A DNA stretch of 64,000 bases from Desulfobacillus sp041396245. Its GTDB lineage: Bacteria > Pseudomonadota > Gammaproteobacteria > Burkholderiales > Rhodocyclaceae. Each line of letters begins with the position of its first letter. Position 1 is the first letter of the stretch. The notes beneath the pieces were generated by a model. The model saw only the letters and a program-made list of their open reading frames with translations, did not search any database and was not told where the DNA came from. The position numbers and the translations under genes are program-made. Location: the NCBI GenBank assembly GCA_041396245.1, contig JAWKYW010000008.1, forward strand, positions 1-64,000, in the 5' to 3' direction. This document shows positions 42,564 to 51,663 of this stretch, piece by piece.

Positions 42564-43162
42564 AGCAACTCGTCCTCGCCTCCAACAACCCCGGCAAGCT
42601 GCGCGAGTTCGCCGCGCTGTTCGCGCCCTTCGACATCGAGGTGCTGCCGCAGTCGGCCTTCAACATTCCCGAGGCGGAGGAGCCGCACTGCACCTTCCTC
42701 GAGAACGCCCTGGCCAAGGCGCGCCACGCGGCCAAACTGTCGGGACTGCCGGCCATGTCCGACGACTCCGGCCTGTGCGTACCGGCGCTCGGCGGCGAGC
42801 CGGGCGTGCATTCCGCCTATTACGGAGGCCGCGACGGCGACCGCATGACGCGCGACGCCCGCAACAACGCCAGACTGCTCGCCGCGCTCGAAGGGCGCAG
42901 CGACCGCCGCGCCCACTACGTCTGCGTGCTGGTGCTGCTGCGCCATGCCGAGGATCCGCAGCCGGTCATCGCCGAGGGCGAATGGCACGGTGAAATCCTC
43001 ACGGCCCCGCGCGGCACGGGCGGCTTCGGCTACGACCCGCTGTTCCTGGTGCCCTCGGCGAACTGCTCCTCGGCGGAACTGACGGCGGAAGCCAAGAACG
43101 GCATCAGCCACCGCGCCCTCGCCTTCGCCAGGCTCGCCGAGCGCCTGCGCGCGGGGCTCTGA
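42560..43162 (+). CDS. rdgB: dITP/XTP pyrophosphatase
   Basis: 200 aa. It removes non-canonical purine triphosphates such as dITP and XTP. The N-terminus LASNNPGKLREF, the SDDSGL segment (near residue 69) and the RGTGGFGYDPLF motif (near 154) are intact. ATG 42560 overlaps the hsdR stop, so translation is coupled to the restriction gene rather than to rph, its usual neighbour. Confidence 0.95.
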   Translation: MKQLVLASNNPGKLREFAALFAPFDIEVLPQSAFNIPEAEEPHCTFLENALAKARHAAKLSGLPAMSDDSGLCVPALGGEPGVHSAYYGGRDGDRMTRDARNNARLLAALEGRSDRRAHYVCVLVLLRHAEDPQPVIAEGEWHGEILTAPRGTGGFGYDPLFLVPSANCSSAELTAEAKNGISHRALAFARLAERLRAGL

Positions 43163-43170
43163 TTCCTTTC

Positions 43171-44370
43171 GTGACGCGCCGCGTCATTCCAATCGCTGCA
43201 GAAGGTCGCCGCGGCGCGCCGGCCGGACTGGCGAGCCTGCCGCCGCTCTCGCTCTACGTCCATTTTCCCTGGTGCGTGAGGAAGTGCCCCTACTGCGACT
43301 TCAACTCGCACGAGGCGCGCGAGGGCATTCCGGAAGCGCGCTACCTCGCCGCGCTCATCGCCGACCTGGAGCAGTCGCTGCCGCGGGTCTGGGGCCGGAC
43401 GGTCTCCAGCGTCTTCATCGGCGGCGGCACGCCGAGCCTGCTCTCGCCCGAATCGGTCGACGCCCTGCTCGCCGCCGTGCGGGCGCGACTGACTTTGCTG
43501 CCCGATGCCGAGGTCACGCTGGAAGCCAACCCGGGCACGGTCGAGGCGGCGCGCTTCGCCGGCTACCGCGCCGCCGGCGTGAATCGTCTTTCCGTCGGCG
43601 TGCAGAGCTTCAACCCGCGCCACCTCGCCGCGCTCGGCCGCATCCACGACGCGGACGAGGCGCGGCGCGCCGTCGAACTGGCCTTGAAGCACTTCGACAA
43701 TGTCAACCTCGACCTGATGTACGCCCTGCCCGGGCAGACGCTCGAGGAGGCGCGCGCCGACATCGGGGCGGCGGCAGACTTCGGCACGCCGCACCTCTCC
43801 GCCTACCACCTGACGCTGGAACCGAACACCGCCTTCCACCGCGCCCCGCCGCCGCTGCCGGATGCCGACCTCGCGGCGCAGATGCAGGATGCGGTGGAAG
43901 ACGCGCTGGCCGCGCGCGGCTACGTGCACTACGAGGTGTCCGCCTTCTCCCGCAAAGGGAGCGAGTGCCGCCACAACCTCAACTACTGGCAGTTCGGCGA
44001 CTACCTCGGCATCGGCGCCGGTGCCCACGGCAAGATTTCCTCGCCGGAGGGCCTCGTCAGGGAGATGCGGCAGCGCCACCCGCAGGCCTACATGGAAGCG
44101 GCGGAGGACGGAAATGCCGTGCAGGAGACGCACGCCGTCGACGACGCCGACCTGCCCTTCGAATTCATGATGAACGCCTTGCGGCTGGCGGAGGGTTTTC
44201 CGGCTCGGCTGTTCGCCGAACGGACGGGACTGGCTTTGGCGGCGATCCACCCGCTGCTGGAGGCGGCGGTTTCGCGGGGACTTCTCGAGGTCTCGGCCGA
44301 ACGCATCGCGCCGACGCGGCGCGGCCGGCGCTTCCTCAACGACCTGCTGCAGATCTTCCTGAAGGACTGA
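43171..44370 (+). CDS. hemW: HemW, radical SAM heme chaperone
   Basis: 399 aa. The radical SAM motif is CVRKCPYCDFNSH (near residue 30), with the Cys-x3-Cys-x2-Cys spacing and following Phe of HemW/CPDH proteins. GGGTPSLL and the C-terminal HemN_C domain are present. HemW-type proteins bind haem and donate it to respiratory enzymes. The start is GTG 43171. It contains motif copy 14, and its 3' end abuts the HD-GYP stop in an 18-bp perfect palindrome. Confidence 0.9.
   Translation: MTRRVIPIAAEGRRGAPAGLASLPPLSLYVHFPWCVRKCPYCDFNSHEAREGIPEARYLAALIADLEQSLPRVWGRTVSSVFIGGGTPSLLSPESVDALLAAVRARLTLLPDAEVTLEANPGTVEAARFAGYRAAGVNRLSVGVQSFNPRHLAALGRIHDADEARRAVELALKHFDNVNLDLMYALPGQTLEEARADIGAAADFGTPHLSAYHLTLEPNTAFHRAPPPLPDADLAAQMQDAVEDALAARGYVHYEVSAFSRKGSECRHNLNYWQFGDYLGIGAGAHGKISSPEGLVREMRQRHPQAYMEAAEDGNAVQETHAVDDADLPFEFMMNALRLAEGFPARLFAERTGLALAAIHPLLEAAVSRGLLEVSAERIAPTRRGRRFLNDLLQIFLKD
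43472..43496 (-). repeat. AAAGTCAG-N10-ACGGCGG motif, copy 14
   Basis: Reverse strand: AAAGTCAG, spacer TCGCGCCCGC, ACGGCGG. Inside hemW, read as CTG ACT TTG. Confidence 0.75.
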
Positions 44371-44379
44371 TCAGTCCTT
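44362..44379. other. 18-bp palindrome joining two convergent stop codons
   Basis: AAGGACTGATCAGTCCTT is perfectly self-complementary. The two TGA stops abut as TGATCA, and both proteins end in Leu-Lys-Asp. A bidirectional hairpin may mark the transcript ends. Confidence 0.6.
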
Positions 44380-45657
44380 GAGCAGGCTGCCGGTGCGCTT
44401 GATCCAGCCCTCGACGAGGGCGCGGCCGGCAGCGTCGGCCGCGAGTTCCGCCCCGCGCCGCCCCACTTCATTCAGGATGTCGCTCACCTGCCAGCGCGAC
44501 TCGCGCACCATCAGCTGCATCTCGGCCAGCGCCACGGCGTCGTCCTCGATGCCGGCGGTGAGCGAGGCCAGCTCGTCGGGGTGAAAGCCGGTTTCCAGCA
44601 GGGCGCGCTCGAGGCCGTTGATGCGCCCGTCGACGAAGGCCACCAGCGGCGCCTCGGCCACCTCGGGCGTGTCGACCGTGCAGGACTGGAAGGCGCCGTG
44701 CCAGCTGCGGAAGATTTCGGCGATCTGGTCGAGCTGGGCCACCACCGCCTCGGCGGAGATTTCGCCCATGCTGTCGAGGCCCTGCGGCTGGCCGCCGTGC
44801 AGCAGGCCGATCAGGTGGTCGACCAGCTCGCGGCTGAACTTGCGCCGGTTCATCTTCAGCATCACCGACAGGCGCGAGGCGCCATGGGTGCGCCAGCTCT
44901 TCTCGAAGAGCGTGGTGACCGCCTCGGCCAGCATGAGGATCTGGCCGATCGGGCCGATCTCCTCGCCCTTGAGGCCGCGCGGATAGCCGCTGCCGTCGAG
45001 GCGCTCGTGGTGCTCGAAGACGGCCGTGCTGATCTCCGGGTGGTACTGCGGATATTCCTGCAGGATGAGGTAGGCCGTCATCGGATGGGCGTAGACGTGG
45101 CGCAACTCGTCCGCTTCGAGGCGGCGCCCCGGACGCAGCAGCTCCGGATCGATGTGCAGCGCGCCGATGTCGTGCAGCATGCCGGCCGCGGCGACGCTGG
45201 CGAGGTCGCGATCGGGCAGGCGGCTCTTGATGGCGAGGAACAGCGCGATCAGGGTCATCTGCACGCTGTGCGCGTAGATTTCCGGCCGCTGCTCGCGCGC
45301 GACCGTCAGCTTGAAGGCCAGCGCCGGCACGAGCGGCATGGCGTAGAAGGCATTGAGCAGGCGCTCGAGGCCGGGCAGCGCGGTGCGCAGGAGCTGGAAG
45401 CGCGGCTCGTCATCGAGTATTTCACGGGCGCGGTCGCGCAGGGCGGCCTGGGTGACGCCGCCGGCGACGGTGAGGCACTGGTCGATCGGCGGCTGCAGCT
45501 TGTGCTGCACCAGCTTCTCGCGCAGTGCGGAATTGACGCGCGTACCGCGCCCGACCAGCTCGATGCCGTTGCGGGTAAACACCGCCTGGCTGGCGACCAC
45601 CTCGTGCGTGTCGCCCAGCGCCGTGACGCTCGCGATGTAGTGCTCGTCGTAATTCAT
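44371..45657 (-). CDS. HD-GYP domain protein (probable c-di-GMP phosphodiesterase)
   Basis: 428 aa. After an N-terminal region of about 120 residues, the HD-GYP domain has MLHDIGALHI (HD, near residue 165), HPMTAYLIL (near 197) and EHHERLDGSGYPRGLKG (HH...GYP, near 222). These keep the catalytic metal ligands, so c-di-GMP hydrolysis is likely. The C-terminal region is helical and unassigned. Start ATG 45657 overlaps the trmB stop. Confidence 0.85.
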   Translation of the reverse strand: MNYDEHYIASVTALGDTHEVVASQAVFTRNGIELVGRGTRVNSALREKLVQHKLQPPIDQCLTVAGGVTQAALRDRAREILDDEPRFQLLRTALPGLERLLNAFYAMPLVPALAFKLTVAREQRPEIYAHSVQMTLIALFLAIKSRLPDRDLASVAAAGMLHDIGALHIDPELLRPGRRLEADELRHVYAHPMTAYLILQEYPQYHPEISTAVFEHHERLDGSGYPRGLKGEEIGPIGQILMLAEAVTTLFEKSWRTHGASRLSVMLKMNRRKFSRELVDHLIGLLHGGQPQGLDSMGEISAEAVVAQLDQIAEIFRSWHGAFQSCTVDTPEVAEAPLVAFVDGRINGLERALLETGFHPDELASLTAGIEDDAVALAEMQLMVRESRWQVSDILNEVGRRGAELAADAAGRALVEGWIKRTGSLLKD

Positions 45658-46418
45658 GTTTTCCAGAAGACCACGTCCCAGACGCCGTGCCCGAGCCTGA
45701 GACCGCGCGCCTCGAATTTGGTTTGCGGCCGGTAGTCCGGCCGCGGCGCGTAGCCGTCCGCCGTGTTCTCGAGCTGCGCTTCGGCCGAGAGCACCGCCAG
45801 CATCTGCTCGGCGTATTCCTGCCAGTCGGTCGCCAGGTGCAGGATTCCCCCGGGCTTGAGCCGGCTCGCCAGCAGGGCGACAAAGTCAGTCTGGACGAGA
45901 CGGCGCTTGTGATGGCGCTTCTTCGGCCAGGGGTCGGGAAAGAAAACATGGATGGCGTCGAGGGCTTCCGGCGCGATCATCTCGCGCAACACTTCCACCG
46001 CGTCGTGCTGGATCAGGCGCAGGTTGGCGAGGCCGCGCTCGTCGATCAGCTTGAGCAGGCTGCCCACACCGGGCGAATGCACCTCGATGCCGAGGTAGTC
46101 GTTTTCAGGGTGCGCTGCAGCAATCGCCGCCGTCGTCTCGCCCATGCCGAAGCCGATTTCCAGGATTTTCGCGGCCTGGCGCCCGAATGCGGCATCCAGG
46201 TCAATAAATTTTTCTGAAAAATCAATTCCGTAACGGGGCAGGAGGGTCTCCCGTGCGCGCGCCTGCGCGGGCGAGAGGCGGCCCTGGCGCAGGACGAAAC
46301 TGCGCACGGGGCGGCGCTCATCCGGCTGGACGGACGGGCTCGACGCATCGTGTCGATCAGGGCTCAAGATCGGAAGAAAACTGCCGATAAAACAAGGACG
46401 CTGGCAGTTTAACACCAT
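45654..46418 (-). CDS. trmB: tRNA (guanine-N7-)-methyltransferase
   Basis: Up to 254 aa. It forms m7G46 in tRNA. The SAM motif ILEIGFGMGETTA (near residue 84), the family signature FFPDPWPKKRHHKRR (near 158) and VQTDF are intact. Family members normally begin nearer Arg-Pro-Val-Arg-Ser-Phe-Val; the only in-frame ATG before that segment is 46418, so the true start may be a later TTG/GTG. Motif copy 15 lies in the VQTDF region. Confidence 0.9.
   Translation of the reverse strand: MVLNCQRPCFIGSFLPILSPDRHDASSPSVQPDERRPVRSFVLRQGRLSPAQARARETLLPRYGIDFSEKFIDLDAAFGRQAAKILEIGFGMGETTAAIAAAHPENDYLGIEVHSPGVGSLLKLIDERGLANLRLIQHDAVEVLREMIAPEALDAIHVFFPDPWPKKRHHKRRLVQTDFVALLASRLKPGGILHLATDWQEYAEQMLAVLSAEAQLENTADGYAPRPDYRPQTKFEARGLRLGHGVWDVVFWKT
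45882..45906 (+). repeat. AAAGTCAG-N10-ACGGCGC motif, copy 15
   Basis: AAAGTCAG, spacer TCTGGACGAG, ACGGCGC. Inside trmB, antisense to the gene; spacer and right block form GTCT/AGAC. Confidence 0.75.
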
Positions 46419-46543
46419 GACCGACCCAAACCTGACCTCGCCGTGCACGGGTGCACACCGACCCTCGCGTTCCAGCGGCCTGCCCTGGCGCGGGCGGAAG
46501 GGCACGGCTGTCCGGTGCACTCTGCCGGAAACGATCGGCGGTC

Positions 46544-49500
46544 ATGGAAACTGAACGGGAACTGCAACGCGTCAATCGCGCCCTGCGCATGATCCTGGCC
46601 GCCAACCAGACCATGCGCAGCGCCGGTTGCCAGATCGAGCTGCTCGACGCCATCTGCAGCGTCATCATCGAGACGGGCGGCTATCGATTTGCCTGGATCG
46701 GCTATGCCGAACACGATGCCAGGAAAACCGTGACGCCGGTGGCTTCTGCCGGCTTCGATGACGGTTTTCTCGACCAGGCCTTCATTTCCTGGGACGAGGC
46801 CTCGCCCAACGGCCAGGGCAATGCCGGCATGGCCATCCGCAGCGGCCGGCCCTTCGTCATCCGCAGCGCGGCGCGCGATCCGCATGCCGCGCCGTGGCGA
46901 CTCGCCCTGCTCCAGCGCGGCTATGCCTCGATGGCCTCCTTCCCCCTGCGTGCCGGCGACATCACCGGCGCGCTGGTCATCTATGCCGCCAACGAGAACG
47001 CCTTCGGCGCCGAGGAATGCGCCCTGCTGGAGAGCCTCGCCGCCGACATCGGCCATGGCATCAACGCCCTGCGGGCGGCCGAGCAGCGCGCCCTCACGGA
47101 CAAGACGCTGAGGCGCAGCGAGGCGATCCTCGACCGCGCCCAGCAGATCGCCCACATCGGCAGCTGGGAGTTCGACCTGATCACGCAGGACATGTACTGG
47201 TCGGAGGAATTGTTCCGGATATTCGGCTACGAGCCCGGCGAGGTCCGGGCCAGCCTGGACAGGATTCTTGGCCACACCCACCCTGAGGACCGCGAGCGGG
47301 TCGCGCGGATGGCGCGCGACCTCGTCCAGGGCGAGTTGTCCTCGATCGAGATCGACCACCGCATCGTCTGGTCGGACGGTCAGGTCCGTCACGTGCACAT
47401 GCTGTGCGAAATGGAGTTCGTCGAAGACCGGCCGTCCCGCATGATCGGCTCTGTTCAGGACGTCACCGAGCAGGTACAACGCGAAATCGAGCAGCAGCGC
47501 ACCCACCGCGCCCTGCGCATGCTCTCCGCGGTCACCCGCGCGGGGCGCGAGGCGGTCACCGAGGCCGGCCTGCTGCAGCGTGCCTGCGACATCGTTGTCG
47601 AGACGGGCGGCTATACCTTCGCCTGGATCGCCGGCAAGGAGCATGGGGCCGGGAAACGTGCGGTACTGCTCGCCGGCACCGGCAATCCGGCCATGCATGC
47701 CCGCCTGAACAGCGGCATCGTCACCTGGGACGAAGACCAGGCCAGGGGCCATGGCACGGTGGGGCGCGCCCTGCGCAGCGGCGAGCCCTGCATCGTGCGC
47801 GACGTGCTGACCGATCCGCTCTACGCACCCTGGCTCGACTTCGCGCTGGAAATGCAGTTCAACGCCTGCGCCTCCTTTCCGCTTCCGGTCGAGGGCAGGA
47901 TCGAGGCCGCGCTGGTCATCTATGCCACCAACGACACCTTCGGCGAGGCCGAATGCGTCCTGCTGCAGGAACTCGCGCAGGACGTCGGCCATTCCCTTGC
48001 CGCCCTGCGTGCCGAAGCCGGCCGCAACCAGACGGAAGCAGACCTGCGCCGCAACGAGGCCCTGCTCGGCCGTGCCGAAGCACTCTCCCATGTCGGCAGC
48101 TGGGAATGGGACATGCGCACCCAGGAGCTGCAATGGTCGGAAGAAACCTACCGCATCCTGGGTTTCGAGCCTTATGAGGTCGAACCGGACACCGACCTGG
48201 CCATGGCGCGCACCCATCCCGACGACCGCGCCGCCCTGAAAGCCAGCCTTCACGACGTGGCCAGCGGAGAAACGCTGTCCTCTGCGCTGGATTATCGCAT
48301 CCTGCCGCCCGACGGGGATATCCGCTGGGTACACGTCAAAGTCGAGATGGAATACCACGATACCGGCCCGCTGCGCATGACCGGCGTCCTGCAGGACATC
48401 TCGGAGCGCAAGCGATTCGAGCAGAAGCTCTCCGAGATGGCGAGCTTCGACAATCTGACCGGACTGCCCAACCGCAACCTCCTCAACGACCGCCTCGGCC
48501 AGGCCCTCTCCCACACCCGGCGCAACAACGGCCTGATGGCGGTCGGCTTCGTCGACCTCGACCGTTTCAAGGTCATCAACGACACGCTCGGCCACGATGC
48601 CGGCGACGAGCTGCTGAAGGAAATCGCCCGCCGCCTGTCCGGCTCGCTGCGCGCCTGCGACACCGTGGCGCGCCAGGGCGGCGACGAGTTCGTCGTCGTG
48701 CTCACCGACCTGACGCGCCCGGAAGACGCCACCGTCGTGGCGCAGAAGCTGCTCGAGGCGCTCACCCCGCCGGTGAACCTGTGCGGCCGCGAGATCGTGC
48801 CCGGCGCCAGCCTCGGCTTCGCCCTCTACCCGCAGGATGGCGACAGCCTGCAGTCCCTCCTGATGTCGGCCGACAAGGCCATGTACACCGCCAAGCAGGC
48901 CGGCCGCGGCCAGTACCGTTTCTTCGATCCCGAGATGAACCGCGCCGCCGCCAACTGGCTGGAGGTGGGTTCCGAACTGCACCACGCCCTGCAGCGCAAC
49001 GAGTTCGAACTGCACTACCAGCCCAAGGTGGACCTGAAGAGCGGCAGGATCACCGGCGTCGAGGCGCTGCTGCGCTGGCAAAGCCCGCAGCACGGCCTGG
49101 TGCCGCCCAACAAGTTCATCCCGATCCTCGAGGAGAACGGCCTGATCCTGGAGGTGGGCGAATGGGTCATCGCGCGCGCCTGCCGCCAGTGGCGCCTTTG
49201 GCGCGAGCAAGGCCTGCCGCCGCTGCGCATCGCCGTCAACCTCTCGCCCCGCCAGTTCCAGAGCAGGAATCTCGCCGAGCGCATCCGGACACTGATCGAC
49301 CAGCCGGACTTCCGCCCGGAATACTTTGAACTGGAGATCACCGAAAGCATGGTCATGCAGAACGTCGAGCGGGCCATCGCCATGCTGGAGGAGTTGCGTC
49401 AGACCGGCATACGCATCGCCATCGACGACTTCGGCACCGGCTACTCTTCCCTGGCGGTGCTCAAGCGCTTTCCGGTTGACTGCCTGAAAGTGGACCGCTC

Positions 49501-49741
49501 CTTCGTCCGGGACATTCCGAACGACGCCGACGACATGGCCATCACGCGTTCGGTCATCCTGCTGGCGCACAGCATGGAATTGTCGGTGGTGGCGGAAGGG
49601 GTGGAAACGGAAGCGCAGCGCGCCTTCCTGGTCGACTGCGGTTGCGACGAGATGCAGGGCTTTCTGTTTTCGAAACCCCTGCCGGCGGCGGAACTGGCCG
49701 AGCGGGTGCTCGGCCACGGGCAAACCGCCCTGGCGGCCTGA
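46544..49741 (+). CDS. GAF-PAS-GAF-PAS-GGDEF-EAL signalling protein
   Basis: 1065 aa, no membrane helices. Two tandem GAF-PAS modules (about residues 10-310 and 315-620) are clearly duplicates: both contain (Val/Ile)-(Ile/Val)-(Glu)-Thr-Gly-Gly-Tyr...Phe-Ala-Trp-Ile and His-(Ile/Val)-Gly-Ser-Trp-Glu. A GGDEF domain (about 635-795) has the intact GGDEF motif, and an EAL domain (about 810-1055) has GVEALLRW and the DDFGTGYSSL loop. It can make and/or degrade c-di-GMP under small-molecule or redox input. The stop codon abuts that of thiG. Confidence 0.9.
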   Translation: METERELQRVNRALRMILAANQTMRSAGCQIELLDAICSVIIETGGYRFAWIGYAEHDARKTVTPVASAGFDDGFLDQAFISWDEASPNGQGNAGMAIRSGRPFVIRSAARDPHAAPWRLALLQRGYASMASFPLRAGDITGALVIYAANENAFGAEECALLESLAADIGHGINALRAAEQRALTDKTLRRSEAILDRAQQIAHIGSWEFDLITQDMYWSEELFRIFGYEPGEVRASLDRILGHTHPEDRERVARMARDLVQGELSSIEIDHRIVWSDGQVRHVHMLCEMEFVEDRPSRMIGSVQDVTEQVQREIEQQRTHRALRMLSAVTRAGREAVTEAGLLQRACDIVVETGGYTFAWIAGKEHGAGKRAVLLAGTGNPAMHARLNSGIVTWDEDQARGHGTVGRALRSGEPCIVRDVLTDPLYAPWLDFALEMQFNACASFPLPVEGRIEAALVIYATNDTFGEAECVLLQELAQDVGHSLAALRAEAGRNQTEADLRRNEALLGRAEALSHVGSWEWDMRTQELQWSEETYRILGFEPYEVEPDTDLAMARTHPDDRAALKASLHDVASGETLSSALDYRILPPDGDIRWVHVKVEMEYHDTGPLRMTGVLQDISERKRFEQKLSEMASFDNLTGLPNRNLLNDRLGQALSHTRRNNGLMAVGFVDLDRFKVINDTLGHDAGDELLKEIARRLSGSLRACDTVARQGGDEFVVVLTDLTRPEDATVVAQKLLEALTPPVNLCGREIVPGASLGFALYPQDGDSLQSLLMSADKAMYTAKQAGRGQYRFFDPEMNRAAANWLEVGSELHHALQRNEFELHYQPKVDLKSGRITGVEALLRWQSPQHGLVPPNKFIPILEENGLILEVGEWVIARACRQWRLWREQGLPPLRIAVNLSPRQFQSRNLAERIRTLIDQPDFRPEYFELEITESMVMQNVERAIAMLEELRQTGIRIAIDDFGTGYSSLAVLKRFPVDCLKVDRSFVRDIPNDADDMAITRSVILLAHSMELSVVAEGVETEAQRAFLVDCGCDEMQGFLFSKPLPAAELAERVLGHGQTALAA

Positions 49742-50533
49742 TCAGGCGTTGCCGATCATGCCGCCCGTGGGCGAACTGGGCGAGGCGGTGTACAGTTTCT
49801 TCGGCATGCGCCCGGCCAGGTACGCCTCGCGCCCGGCCTCGACCGCCTTCTTCATGGCGGAGGCCATCAGCACCGGGTTCTGCGCCCCGGCAATCGCCGT
49901 GTTCATCAGCACGCCGTCGCAGCCCAGCTCCATGGCGATGGCGGCATCCGACGCGGTGCCGACGCCGGCGTCGACCAGCACCGGCACCTTGGCGTTGTCG
50001 ATGATCAGGCGCAGGTTCCACGGGTTGAGGATGCCCATGCCGGAGCCGATGAGGGAGGCGAGCGGCATCACCGCGACACAGCCGATTTCTTCAAGGCGCT
50101 TTGCCTGGATCGGATCGTCGGCGCAGTACACCATCACCTTGAAGCCGTCCTTCACCAGCGTCTCGGCCGCCGCCAGCGTCTGCGGCATGTCGGGGAACAG
50201 CGTCTGCGCATCGCCCAGCACTTCCAGCTTGACGAGGTCGTGGCCGTCGAGCAGCTCGCGCGCCAGGCGCAGGGTGCGCACGGCGTCCTCCGCCGTATAG
50301 CAGCCGGCGGTGTTCGGCAGCAGGGTGTATTTCGACGGCGGCAGGTAGTCGAGCAGGCTCGGCTGGCCCGGCTCCTGGCCGATGTTGGTGCGGCGGATGG
50401 CCACCGTGACGATCTCGGCGCCCGAGGCCTCGATGGCCTTTCGCGTCTCGTCGAAATCCTTGTACTTGCCGGTGCCGACGAGCAGACGCGAGTTGTATGC
50501 CTTGCCGGCGATGATGAGCTGGTCGTTCTGCAT
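49742..50533 (-). CDS. thiG: Thiazole synthase
   Basis: 263 aa. It forms the thiazole ring of thiamine with ThiS-thiocarboxylate. The start MQNDQLIIAGKAYNSRLLVGTGKY is family-typical. The Schiff-base Lys region KLEVLGD (near 101) and the C-terminal phosphate-binding GVGTASDAAIAMELGCDGVL are intact. Start ATG 50533 is 7 bases after thiS. Confidence 0.95.
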   Translation of the reverse strand: MQNDQLIIAGKAYNSRLLVGTGKYKDFDETRKAIEASGAEIVTVAIRRTNIGQEPGQPSLLDYLPPSKYTLLPNTAGCYTAEDAVRTLRLARELLDGHDLVKLEVLGDAQTLFPDMPQTLAAAETLVKDGFKVMVYCADDPIQAKRLEEIGCVAVMPLASLIGSGMGILNPWNLRLIIDNAKVPVLVDAGVGTASDAAIAMELGCDGVLMNTAIAGAQNPVLMASAMKKAVEAGREAYLAGRMPKKLYTASPSSPTGGMIGNA

Positions 50534-50540
50534 GATTCCC

Positions 50541-50741
50541 TTACCCGCCGCCGACGGCGATGACGATTTCGATGCGGTCGCCCGCGGCGAGCCGGGCGGC
50601 GGCGTGAGCGCTCTTCGGCACGATCTCGCCGTTCCTCTCGACCGCCAGGCGCTGGCCTTCAAGGCCCATCCCGCGCAGCAGCTCCGCCACCGAAAGCGCC
50701 TCCGCCACGCTGCGCTGCTCGCCGTTGACGCTGATTTCCAT
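50541..50741 (-). CDS. thiS: Sulfur carrier protein ThiS
   Basis: 66 aa with a ubiquitin-like fold and the C-terminal Gly-Gly that is adenylated and thiocarboxylated. It is directly upstream of thiG. Confidence 0.92.
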   Translation of the reverse strand: MEISVNGEQRSVAEALSVAELLRGMGLEGQRLAVERNGEIVPKSAHAAARLAAGDRIEIVIAVGGG

Positions 50742-50774
50742 GCGGGAATTCTAACAGGTAGAATGGTGCCGTTC

Positions 50775-50848
50775 GCGGGTGTAGTTCAATGGCAGAACGG
50801 CAGCTTCCCAAGCTGCATACGAGGGTTCGATTCCCTTCACCCGCTCCA
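50775..50848 (+). tRNA. tRNA-Gly (anticodon CCC)
   Basis: 74 nt including an encoded CCA. The acceptor stem GCGGGTG pairs perfectly with CACCCGC. The anticodon arm GCAGC-TTCCCAA-GCTGC carries the anticodon CCC, and the T-arm has GTTCGAT. Confidence 0.97.
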
Positions 50849-50856
50849 GGACAATC

Positions 50857-50882
50857 AAGCCGGCTCGCAAGCCGGCTTTTTT
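50857..50882 (+). terminator. Intrinsic terminator after tRNA-Gly
   Basis: 9-bp perfect stem AAGCCGGCT/AGCCGGCTT with a CGCA loop, then a run of T (50877-50882). Confidence 0.92.
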
Positions 50883-50896
50883 CCTGGGAAGGGCAG

Positions 50897-51015
50897 TTCA
50901 CCACGGCGTGCACGGCGAAAAAACAGCGCCTTGCATCCATCTCGCAAATCACCATTCGGGTGATGCGACCGCAAATGTCACGCTTTTGTTTTCACGCCGT
51001 GTCCGCCGTGGTTCA
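50897..51015. repeat. Palindromic CACCACGGCG repeat, third copy
   Basis: The left arm TTCACCACGGCG... (from 50897) and the right arm CGCCGTGTCCGCCGTGGT (50995-51012) are related to the arms at 9226 and 27351. The loop is longer, with an extra CACCATTCGGGTG hairpin. Confidence 0.75.
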
Positions 51016-51031
51016 AATGCGGGTTTCAGGT

Positions 51032-51553
51032 TTAATCCTTCAGCGTCCTGTAGCGTCCGCCATGGTAGATCAAGGGTGGCCGTTCGCACCGGCCGAAGCG
51101 TTCGACCCGGCCGATGAAAATGCGGTGGTCGCCGCCGGCATGCTGTGCCTCGTTGCGGCACTCGAGCGCGGCGCAGCAGCCCGCGAGCAGCGGCGCGCCG
51201 CCGAGTCCGGGCTGCCAGTCGAGGCCGGCGAACTTGTCGGCGCCGCGGCGGGCAAAACGCTCCGAGAGCACCTGCTGGTCGGCCGCCAGCACGTTCACGG
51301 CGAAGTGGCTGGCGGCGCGGAAGGCCGCGAGACTGGGCGAGGCAAGCGAGAGGCTCCACAGGATCAGGGGCGGATCGAGCGACACCGTGTTGAAGGAGTT
51401 CACGGTCAGGCCGATGGCGCGGCCGTCCGCGTCGCACGCGCTCACCACGGCGACGCCGGTGGCGAAGGCACCGAGCGCGTCGCGCAGGTCGCGATGGTCA
51501 TTTTCGGCGCCGCACCAGGGGCTGGCGTCGGGCGGTTCGCAGGGCTTGTTCAT
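51032..51553 (-). CDS. Flavin reductase-like protein
   Basis: 173 aa of the FMN-binding flavin reductase family. The pattern Gly-Val-x-Val-Val-(Ser)...Gly-(Leu)-Thr-Val-Asn-Ser-Phe-Asn-(Thr)-Val-Ser-Leu-Asp-Pro-Pro-Leu (near residues 32-62) is the FMN site, followed by Phe-(Ala)-Val-Asn-(Val)-Leu. These enzymes supply reduced flavin to monooxygenases; the partner is not evident here. Confidence 0.85.
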   Translation of the reverse strand: MNKPCEPPDASPWCGAENDHRDLRDALGAFATGVAVVSACDADGRAIGLTVNSFNTVSLDPPLILWSLSLASPSLAAFRAASHFAVNVLAADQQVLSERFARRGADKFAGLDWQPGLGGAPLLAGCCAALECRNEAQHAGGDHRIFIGRVERFGRCERPPLIYHGGRYRTLKD

Positions 51554-51663
51554 CGGCTCGATAACGGATGGCGGCGGCAGTTCCTTTAGAATCGGATCAG
51601 ACTAACCGCCGCACCTTCTTCTGGCAAGCAAACCCTTCGCGACAGCAAATCCATTTCTTCGTC

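Noticed and set aside
44371..45657. HD-GYP protein as a pseudo-enzyme
   Set aside because: HD and GYP motifs with metal-ligand His/Asp residues are intact, so activity is the simpler assumption.
46409..49723. A 1104-residue leftward frame opposite the GGDEF-EAL gene
   Set aside because: Mirror of a well-supported multi-domain gene; no recognisable protein domains.
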